Below, piece by piece: positions 15,681 to 22,521 of a stretch of 29,684 bases of DNA. This DNA is from a virus. Location of the stretch: the IMG/VR virus record IMGVR_UViG_3300017760_000053, positions 1-29,684 of that record. One strand, 5' to 3'. A program made the position numbers and the translations under genes. Each line of letters starts with the position of its first letter. Position 1 is the first letter of the stretch. The notes below the pieces were generated by a model. The model saw nothing but the letters and a program-made list of their open reading frames with translations, was not told where the DNA came from and searched no databases.

Positions 15681-17261
15681 ATGTCAGATATCACAGAATA
15701 TACTGGTGAATCAGTAAAAGCTTTAAAAAAAGTAAATCCTACTGATTTAAAATTTACTCCAATGCAATTAAACAAAACGTTTTATATGTATTCTGGAAGT
15801 ACTTCGTTATATACACCATTAAACGCATATTATATAGAAAATATACCAGAAAATAATTTAAATTGGGGTGAACAAAATTTAAATGGTACATATAAATCAA
15901 TCATTTATAAATCATTGCAACAATTATTTTATAAAGATTCATATGATACGGAAATATTCTTATATAAAACATCTTCTATTTTTAGTATACCTCAAAAGAA
16001 AATGGGACAAAAAATTAAAGAAGATTCATTTACATATAATAGTGCATCATTAAGTTTAAAATCTAATAGATCTGGAAAAATATTTGATGAAAATATTAAT
16101 ATAGAATCTTTTCCTGATACATTAAATTTTTATGAAGGATTTAATAAATATTTTGATTCTTCAAATATAACATATGAATCGCAAAATATTAATTATGTTT
16201 CTGGAGTAACAACGAATAATGGAAATCAACAATCTATAGGATTATCGGCATTATTTTCCGGAAATGGTTATATATCATCTAGTTTAGAAGGAATATATGA
16301 TAAACAACATGATTATGCAATATCATTTTTTATATCAGGAACAAATAGTACAAATAATGATCAGTTGATATTAACAAAAGCAGATCAAATAACTAGAAGT
16401 CCATGTCCTTTTAATATTGAATTAAGCGGAAGTAATGAAATTAAATTTAGTATACGTGGTAATAATTCTAATTTAATTGCGTTAATAACATCTTCTACAG
16501 ACGTTTCTTCGTCTTGGACTCATGTAGTATGTCAAAAAACTGGTAGTGATATTGAGATGTATATTAATGGAACTAAACATTCATCTGGTAGTTTTGATTT
16601 TCTTCGTGATAATTTAAATACATATATAAATTCTCCAACATTTATTAATAACAATTATCATTTAAGTATTGGCGGTTATAACACAAATAGCACTAATCTA
16701 CAAGGATATTTAGATGAAATTAGGATTTATAATAAATCATTATCACAATTGGAAATAAGCACTTTATCGGACCGTAGCGAGGGTGGAGGATTATTACAAA
16801 CAAATATTATTGGAAATATATTTTCTGAAAAAGGATTTATTGTTATATCAACTCCAGATTATAGATATGATAATTTATTATCTACAAAATATACTGCAAG
16901 TTATCAAAGTACAATTACTTCATATGAAATGTCGACATTATGTCGTGTCGATGCAGGCGACTTTAATGTTACTAATAATCATAGTGCACATAATGATTCA
17001 AATATTCAATATTTAAACTATTTAACTGGGAGTGAGTTTTCCCCATATATTACATCAATAGGATTATATAATTCGACTGGAACTTTATTAGCAATTGGAA
17101 AATTGGGACAACCAATAAAAAAACGTAATGATGTTGATATAAATTTTTTAGTTAGAATGGATTTAGACATTAGACCTATTAAATCTGGATCTAGTTTGGA
17201 TAGCACAAATCAAAATTTTAATATAAATAATTCTAATACATATGGAGGATTATCATATTGA
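15681..17261 (+). CDS. LamG-bearing baseplate/fibre protein, paralogue B
   Basis: The 526-residue protein has an N-terminal region with YMYSGSTSLYTPLNAYYIEN, then a clear LamG/concanavalin-like sandwich at about residues 185-350. This includes HDYAISFFISG, SSWTHVVCQKTG, IEMYINGTKHSSG and YLDEIRIYNKSLS, the canonical strands of that fold. The C-terminal module (about residues 415-500) has CRVDAGDFNVTNNH, YITSIGLYN, LLAIGKLGQPIKK and NFLVRMDLD and matches the end of the upstream gene. LamG domains on virions usually bind glycans, so a receptor or exopolysaccharide contact is plausible. The stop overlaps the TTG start of the kinase-like gene. Its weak ribosome site may be masked by the leader stem-loop. 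Confidence 0.7.
   Translation: MSDITEYTGESVKALKKVNPTDLKFTPMQLNKTFYMYSGSTSLYTPLNAYYIENIPENNLNWGEQNLNGTYKSIIYKSLQQLFYKDSYDTEIFLYKTSSIFSIPQKKMGQKIKEDSFTYNSASLSLKSNRSGKIFDENINIESFPDTLNFYEGFNKYFDSSNITYESQNINYVSGVTTNNGNQQSIGLSALFSGNGYISSSLEGIYDKQHDYAISFFISGTNSTNNDQLILTKADQITRSPCPFNIELSGSNEIKFSIRGNNSNLIALITSSTDVSSSWTHVVCQKTGSDIEMYINGTKHSSGSFDFLRDNLNTYINSPTFINNNYHLSIGGYNTNSTNLQGYLDEIRIYNKSLSQLEISTLSDRSEGGGLLQTNIIGNIFSEKGFIVISTPDYRYDNLLSTKYTASYQSTITSYEMSTLCRVDAGDFNVTNNHSAHNDSNIQYLNYLTGSEFSPYITSIGLYNSTGTLLAIGKLGQPIKKRNDVDINFLVRMDLDIRPIKSGSSLDSTNQNFNINNSNTYGGLSY
17222..17229 (+). promoter_or_regulatory. T4-late-promoter-like TATAAATA
   Basis: This exact octamer near the end of the paralogue B gene leaves 28 bases before the TTG start at 17258, almost the same spacing as the copy at 3287. 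It could drive the kinase-like gene and those that follow. Chance occurrence is not excluded. Confidence 0.3.
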
Positions 17262-17803
17262 TTAAATTAAAAAACATATTAAATGAAATATCAGAAACTG
17301 ATGCTAATAATTTATTAAACAAAATTAAAAATAAAGAATATTCATTTGTTGCACAAGGAGATAATGGAAAAGTATATGCAATAAATGGAGAAGATTTATT
17401 ATTTAAAATAACAACAGAGCCAGACGAAAAAGCAGTTGCAGATGTAATTGTTGGAAGGGCGTCTGAATTTAACTCATTTATTCCTGTACATTATTCAGAT
17501 CCAAAGCGTAGTATGTATATTATGAATAAAGCAAATCCATTATCATCAAAAGAAGAAATGGAAATAAATAAATTTTATAAAGGTTATAAAAATTTTTTAA
17601 GACAAGCTGGGCCAGAAGCTTCTGTATTTGATTATTTAGACACAGAAGAAACAAGAAGTTATTCCATGGAATTAATTAATTTTATGCGAGCGTTACAGCA
17701 ACATGTTAGAAAAACAAATATAGGCGATTTACATTTATCATTAGATTTCAAGCCAGATAATATTATGAAATGGAATGGTAATTTAGTAATGGTCGATTGG
17801 TAG
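17258..17803 (+). CDS. Kinase-like protein truncated after the DFG-equivalent Asp
   Basis: The TTG start is supported by GGAGGA at 17244-17249 with eight bases of spacing. It overlaps the previous stop as TTGA. The 181-residue protein begins MIKLKNILNE, a start I associate with marine phage proteins. It shows kinase-fold marks: a Gly loop QGDNGKVYAI (G34, G37), a beta-3 lysine at K50, the catalytic-loop equivalent SLDFKPDNIM (D163, K165, N168; the His of HRD is replaced), and a metal-binding VDW (D180) as its final residues. The C-lobe beyond D180 is absent, so this is a minimal or degenerate kinase rather than a full Ser/Thr kinase. A TAG stop and then three codons separate it, in the same frame, from the endonuclease gene. 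Confidence 0.65.
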   Translation: MIKLKNILNEISETDANNLLNKIKNKEYSFVAQGDNGKVYAINGEDLLFKITTEPDEKAVADVIVGRASEFNSFIPVHYSDPKRSMYIMNKANPLSSKEEMEINKFYKGYKNFLRQAGPEASVFDYLDTEETRSYSMELINFMRALQQHVRKTNIGDLHLSLDFKPDNIMKWNGNLVMVDW

Positions 17804-17812
17804 AAAGAAGTT

Positions 17813-18289
17813 ATGAAAAATCATTGGCATTCAACAAATAATAAACAACGCCAAGCAGCATACAAATACGGATATAGATCTGGTTTGGAATTAAAAGTTG
17901 CTGATCAAATTAAAGAAGCAGAATATCCTGTAAATTACGAAACTGAAACATTGAAATATATTGTTCCACAAAAAAATTCAAAATATACTCCAGACTTTAT
18001 TTTTACAAAAAAAGATGGTAATACAATGTATATTGAAACTAAGGGACGATGGACAAGCACCGATAGGCAAAAAATGAAAAATATTTTAGCTTCAAATCCT
18101 GATATTGATTTAAGAATAATATTTCAAAACCCAAATCAAAAAATATCAAAAGGATCTAAAACAACATATGAATTGTATGCAACAAAAATTGGAATTAAAC
18201 ATGTTGCAAAAAAAGATATGCCGCTAGAATGGTTAAATGAGTGTTGTAAAGTTGACGAAAAGCCGAATGTAGTTAAATTTTTTGTTTAA
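17813..18289 (+). CDS. T7-type endonuclease I (Holliday-junction resolvase)
   Basis: The 158-residue protein matches the phage T7 gp3 family in length (149 in T7) and in all four active-site positions: E26 in YRSGLELKVA, D61 in YTPDFIF, and E75/K77 in YIETKGRW. The 35-residue spacing between the first two equals that in T7 (E20, D55). The enzyme cuts branched DNA such as Holliday junctions, acting as a dimer, to clear replication and recombination intermediates before packaging. T4 uses the unrelated endonuclease VII for this job, so this is a non-orthologous replacement. AAAGAAG serves the ATG. It lies upstream of the primase and Mre11-Rad50 genes, a coherent DNA-metabolism group. Confidence 0.9.
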   Translation: MKNHWHSTNNKQRQAAYKYGYRSGLELKVADQIKEAEYPVNYETETLKYIVPQKNSKYTPDFIFTKKDGNTMYIETKGRWTSTDRQKMKNILASNPDIDLRIIFQNPNQKISKGSKTTYELYATKIGIKHVAKKDMPLEWLNECCKVDEKPNVVKFFV

Positions 18290-18384
18290 TGATTGGATCT
18301 TTGAAAAATAATCATTATTTTCTTTATGTAAGTAATAAAAAGATGAAATCGTTTAATATAATGTATATTATTAAATGATGATTC

Positions 18385-18409
18385 GTTAGACCGATTAATT
18401 GTGTCTAAC
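18385..18409 (+). other. Stem-loop in the primase upstream region
   Basis: GTTAGAC and GTCTAAC are perfect inverted repeats of 7 bases with an 11-base loop. No T-run follows, so it is more likely an RNA structure or protein site than an intrinsic terminator. Confidence 0.35.
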
Positions 18410-18434
18410 CAATATTATATAATAACTAATACTT

Positions 18435-18462
18435 TTGATCTTTCAGTAAATTTTCTTATAAT
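18435..18462 (+). promoter_or_regulatory. Possible sigma-70-type promoter of the primase gene
   Basis: TTGATC at 18435-18440 and TATAAT at 18457-18462 are 16 bases apart. The expected start site, about 7 bases downstream, falls at or next to the ATG at 18470, which itself has no ribosome site. That would give a leaderless or near-leaderless message. The motif is plausible but unproven in AT-rich DNA. Confidence 0.35.
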
Positions 18463-18469
18463 ATATTAT

Positions 18470-19411
18470 ATGAAGAACTTAAAACTACTTCAATTATTAG
18501 AGTCTGTATTAGGTAAAGGAAAACAAACATCAGGTGATAATATTGCATTCTTTTCGCCGTTTACATCACATTATAAACCTAAATTAGAAATTAATATAAA
18601 TACAAATTCGGAAGGCCAAAATCCATGGCATTGTTGGATATCTGATAAAAAAGGACGTTCTATACATTCATTATTTAAACAATTAAATTTACCTAAATCT
18701 AAATTTGAAAAATTAAATAATATCATAGAAGTAACAAGATATCGTAATACTAAATCAGAAACTATAGAATATAAATTAGAGCTTCCAGAAGAATATCAAC
18801 CATTATGGATAGAGAAAAAATCTCCTGATTATAAAAATGCAATATATTATTTAAAAACTAGAGGAATTAATATATTTGATATAATTAGATATAGAATTGG
18901 ATATGCTGAATCAGGACCATATTCTGGTAAAATTATCATTCCTAGTTATGACAATACTGGCCAATTAAATTATTTTGTATCTCGAGCATTTTATCAAAGT
19001 GATTCATATAAACATAAAAATCCACAAACATCAAAAGATATAATTGGATTTGAAATGTTAATTAACTGGAATGAGCCTATTGTTTTATGTGAAGGAGCAT
19101 TTGATGCTATTACTATAAAAAGAAATGCAATTCCGTTATTTGGTAAAATTATACAACCAGTATTACAGAAAAAAATTATAGAAGAACATGTAACAGACAT
19201 TTACATATGTCTAGATTCAGATGCAATAACTAATGCAATAGAAATATCAAAAAAATTTATGGCTGAAGGATTAAATGTTTATTTCGTGGAATTAAAAGAA
19301 GATGATCCTAACGAATTAGGATATAAAAAAATAACAAAAAAATTAGAAGATACCTATAAATTCTCATTTGAAAGAATGATGGAATTAAAAATAGATTCAT
19401 TATGGAAATAA
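18470..19411 (+). CDS. DNA primase, gp61/DnaG-like TOPRIM protein
   Basis: The ATG at 18470 is chosen because the protein then opens MKNLKLLQLLESVLG; an in-frame GTG at 18401 adds a non-conserved leader. The 313-residue product has the T4-like primase N-terminal pattern SPFTSHYKPKLEI and WHCWISDKKG, then the TOPRIM catalytic core: IVLCEGAFDAI (E208) and ICLDSDA (D249, D251). It would make RNA primers for lagging-strand synthesis with a replicative helicase. Three of the four positions that normally carry zinc-binding cysteines are changed (S29, T32, S58; only C55 remains). The gene overlaps the next by 10 bases. The primase call is secure from the TOPRIM motifs and the context. Confidence 0.85.
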   Translation: MKNLKLLQLLESVLGKGKQTSGDNIAFFSPFTSHYKPKLEININTNSEGQNPWHCWISDKKGRSIHSLFKQLNLPKSKFEKLNNIIEVTRYRNTKSETIEYKLELPEEYQPLWIEKKSPDYKNAIYYLKTRGINIFDIIRYRIGYAESGPYSGKIIIPSYDNTGQLNYFVSRAFYQSDSYKHKNPQTSKDIIGFEMLINWNEPIVLCEGAFDAITIKRNAIPLFGKIIQPVLQKKIIEEHVTDIYICLDSDAITNAIEISKKFMAEGLNVYFVELKEDDPNELGYKKITKKLEDTYKFSFERMMELKIDSLWK

Positions 19412-22400
19412 AAGAATTAAACACAAATATAACAAGTATTGATAAAATATTTCATATATCAGATATTCACATACGCACATTAAAACGACACAAAGAATAT
19501 CAAGAAGTATTTGACAATTTATTTTTACACATTGCCCAACATGCAACTAATCAAAGCATTTGCGTATTAACTGGAGATATTGTACATTCTAAACTAGATA
19601 TGTCTCCGGAGTTAATTACCATGTTAACAAAATTTTTTAATGGATTTCATATACCTACAATTGTAATATTAGGAAATCATGATATGAATTTAAATAATTT
19701 ATATCGTCTAGATGCGATATCACCAATATTGGATGTTATTAATAATAAGAATATACATTTTATTAAAGATAATGGATTATTTAAATTTGGAAATGTAGTT
19801 TTTAATCATATGGCAGTAGACGTTGCTCCAAAGGATTACATAAAAGGTAAAGATTTTAATGCACATTACAAAATTGCATTACATCATGGAGCAGTACATA
19901 ATGCAAAAACTGACATTGGATTCCAAATATCAAATGATCATGTAACAACTGATTTATTTGAAGGACATGACTTAACATTATTAGGAGATATACACAAACC
20001 TGCTCAATTTCTAAATAAAGAAAAAACAATCGGATATCCAGGATCATTAATTCAACAAAATCATGGAGAGGCTCTAGATCATGGAATCTTAATATGGGAT
20101 CTTCCAGACAAAACATCGGAATTTATAGAAATAACAAATGACTATGGATATGTTACTTTTGAAGTAGAAAATGCACAAATTAAAAAATCACCACATAGAA
20201 TACCTGCAAAGCCTAGAGTCAGAATTAAATTTACTGATACAGATGCGTCTGATATTAAAAAATTAATAGCAACTATACGTAAAAAATATAAAGTTCAAGA
20301 TATATCAATACAACGTACTGCAAATCATATCGAAAGTAATAAAGACGGATCGATTGCAATAGGTAATGTTCGTGATGTAGAACATCAAAATAATTTAATA
20401 ACAAATTTTATAAATGAAAATTATCCTGATGCTAATAAAAAAGAATTAGATGCAATTAGACATATTAATAGAACAATAAATTCTAAACTACCAGTACTAG
20501 AATCGGTTAGAAACGTAACATGGTATCCAGTATCTTTTGAATTTGATAATATGTTTTCATATGGAGAAAAAAATAAAGTAGATTTTTCTAAATTATCTGA
20601 TGTTATAGGACTATTTGCATCAAATGCATCTGGTAAATCATCTTTATTAGATGCTATAATATATACAATATTTGATAAATGTAGTAAAACAAGTAAATCT
20701 AAAGAAGTTTTAAATAATAAAAAGTCTGTATTTAAAGGTATTTTTAAATTTAAGTTAAATAATAAATTATATACAATTGAAAGAGAAGGCATAACATTAA
20801 AACATGGACATGTTAAAGTTAATGTTAATTTTTATAATGAAGATGAAAACTTAAATGGAGAAGAACGAAGTGATACAAATAAAAGTATACGAAGATATTT
20901 AGGAACATATGATGATTTCATTTTAACTGCATTTTCGTTACAAGCTGATAATAATAATTTCATTGAAAAATCACAAAGAGAAAGAAAAGATTTATTATCA
21001 CAATTTTTAGACACTACTGTTTTTGAGCAATTATATCATTTAGCAGCAGAAGAAATAAAAGAAACAGCTGGTAAATTAAAAGAGTATAAAAAAATAGATT
21101 TTGGTTATATTATAAAAGAATCTGATGATATTATTATTGAAAATCAAGATACTATAATTGAATTAGAAAAAAATGATAATGATTTACAGAATTCAAGAAA
21201 TAATGTACAGAATGATATTGTTGAGTTAATTGAATCAAAACAACCAATGTCATATGATGGTCCAGATATATCTGAATTAGAAGCAACAGAAAATCAATTA
21301 ATTTCTAATATAGAAAATATAGAAATATCTATAAACAAACTAGAAGATATAATAACAAAGATGCCAAAATTTGATATAATATCTACAAATGAGTTAAATC
21401 TACAAAAAAATCAAAAAGATATATTAAACAAAGATATAAAAATTGTAACAAAAGAACTTACTCAATTGGAACAATTAATCAAATTACAACAACAAAAAAT
21501 AGATCATTTAAAGACTCATGAATATGATCATACATGTAAATATTGTATTTCCAATATTTTTGTTAAAGAAGCAGAAGAAGCAAAAATAGAATTACCAAAA
21601 AATAAAAAATTAGCAGATAATGCATTTACAAAACAACTTGAATTACAAACAAATCGTGATATAATTCAAGATACAATTTTAAAATATCAAGAACAAATAG
21701 ACTTATCTAATAAATTAGAAAAATTTGAATTACAATTGCAAGTACTTGAAAGTGATTTACAAACAAAAGAATCTGAATTAGAAACAACTAATGAGCGACA
21801 AGAATTATTTAAAAAGAATGAAACTGCTATTATTCATAATAAATCAATTGATGAAAAAATTAAAACAAAAAAGAATTTAATAATTGACATTGTAAATACT
21901 TTAAAAAGTATTACTGATAAAGTTAAATCAAATCATGGAGAAATAGAAGTTGCAAAAACCAAAAAGAAAACTGCGTTAGAACAATTAGAAACATATAAAC
22001 AATTAGAAACTGAATATAAAGCATATGAATATTATTTACAGTCTGTAAAAAGAGATGGGGTGCCATATGAATTAATCAAAAAAGCATTGCCTAAAATAGA
22101 AACAGAAATAAATAATGTACTAGATCAAGTTGTAGACTTTAATATGGTATTAAATACAGATGGTAAGAATATTAATGGATATATTATTTATGATGAGGAT
22201 AATTTTTGGCCGTTAGAGCTAACTTCTGGTATGGAACGATTTATGAGTTCATTAGCAATACGTGTAGCTTTAATTAATGTATCTGCATTACCTAGGCCAA
22301 ATTTTATTGCAATAGATGAAGGATGGGGTAGTTTAGATAGAGAACATATTTCTGCGGTAACAAATTTATTTGAATATTTTAGAACAAAATTTGACTTTTC

Positions 22401-22497
22401 AATTATTATATCCCACGTAGAATCAATGAGAGATATGGTAGATAACTTAATTGAAGTAAATAAGATAAATAATTTCAGCCAGATTCAACATACATAA
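19402..22497 (+). CDS. Fused Mre11-Rad50 (gp47-gp46) recombination nuclease
   Basis: A single 1031-residue reading frame joins two proteins that are separate in T4 (gp47, 339; gp46, 560). The N-terminal third is a calcineurin-type nuclease: SDIH (D21, H23), TGD (D59), GNHD (N92-D94), LHHG (H161/H162) and LGDIH (D196, H198). From about residue 370 it is a Rad50/SbcC ATPase: Walker A ASNASGKSS (406-414, first Gly replaced by Ala), a long coiled coil with a zinc hook CKYC (712-715), signature TSGMERFMSSL (941-951), Walker B FIAIDEGWGSLD (968-979) and switch His H1005. Such complexes resect DNA ends for recombination-dependent replication and host DNA breakdown. No internal stop or frameshift is visible. 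The start overlaps the primase stop. Confidence 0.92.
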   Translation: MEIKELNTNITSIDKIFHISDIHIRTLKRHKEYQEVFDNLFLHIAQHATNQSICVLTGDIVHSKLDMSPELITMLTKFFNGFHIPTIVILGNHDMNLNNLYRLDAISPILDVINNKNIHFIKDNGLFKFGNVVFNHMAVDVAPKDYIKGKDFNAHYKIALHHGAVHNAKTDIGFQISNDHVTTDLFEGHDLTLLGDIHKPAQFLNKEKTIGYPGSLIQQNHGEALDHGILIWDLPDKTSEFIEITNDYGYVTFEVENAQIKKSPHRIPAKPRVRIKFTDTDASDIKKLIATIRKKYKVQDISIQRTANHIESNKDGSIAIGNVRDVEHQNNLITNFINENYPDANKKELDAIRHINRTINSKLPVLESVRNVTWYPVSFEFDNMFSYGEKNKVDFSKLSDVIGLFASNASGKSSLLDAIIYTIFDKCSKTSKSKEVLNNKKSVFKGIFKFKLNNKLYTIEREGITLKHGHVKVNVNFYNEDENLNGEERSDTNKSIRRYLGTYDDFILTAFSLQADNNNFIEKSQRERKDLLSQFLDTTVFEQLYHLAAEEIKETAGKLKEYKKIDFGYIIKESDDIIIENQDTIIELEKNDNDLQNSRNNVQNDIVELIESKQPMSYDGPDISELEATENQLISNIENIEISINKLEDIITKMPKFDIISTNELNLQKNQKDILNKDIKIVTKELTQLEQLIKLQQQKIDHLKTHEYDHTCKYCISNIFVKEAEEAKIELPKNKKLADNAFTKQLELQTNRDIIQDTILKYQEQIDLSNKLEKFELQLQVLESDLQTKESELETTNERQELFKKNETAIIHNKSIDEKIKTKKNLIIDIVNTLKSITDKVKSNHGEIEVAKTKKKTALEQLETYKQLETEYKAYEYYLQSVKRDGVPYELIKKALPKIETEINNVLDQVVDFNMVLNTDGKNINGYIIYDEDNFWPLELTSGMERFMSSLAIRVALINVSALPRPNFIAIDEGWGSLDREHISAVTNLFEYFRTKFDFSIIISHVESMRDMVDNLIEVNKINNFSQIQHT

Positions 22498-22506
22498 TAT
22501 TTATAA
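22497..22506 (+). promoter_or_regulatory. Recurrent intergenic motif variant ATATTTATAA, copy 5
   Basis: Nine of ten bases match. It begins on the last base of the fusion gene's stop codon and ends 15 bases before the ATG at 22522. Read on the other strand it contains TATAAATA, the T4 late octamer. Confidence 0.45.
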
Positions 22507-22521
22507 AAAAGAATATCATGT

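Larger units (their letters stand above)
18290..18469 (+). other. Longest intergenic region, before the primase gene
   Basis: These 180 bases hold no convincing gene. They contain an AT palindrome at 18305-18321 (AAAATAAT-C-ATTATTTT), a 7-base-pair stem (GTTAGAC 18385-18391 with GTCTAAC 18403-18409, 11-base loop) and a possible sigma-70 promoter at 18435-18462. It is the only gap above 118 bases in the window and probably separates two transcription units. An open extension of the primase frame to a GTG at 18401 is unlikely because it lacks a ribosome site. Confidence 0.5.

Noticed and set aside
18305-18321. AT-only inverted repeat as a terminator
   Set aside because: The arms are eight bases with a one-base centre, no G/C base pairs and no following T-run, so it would be a very weak hairpin.
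18401-18469. GTG-initiated extension of the primase
   Set aside because: There is no ribosome site, and the added residues cover the hairpin arm and promoter-like elements. The ATG at 18470 gives a typical family start.
20421-20792. Antisense open frames, such as the 123-codon one within the Mre11-Rad50 gene and several others of 60-107 codons
   Set aside because: They lie wholly opposite long, motif-rich genes, lack ribosome sites and have hydrophobic, shadow-like composition.
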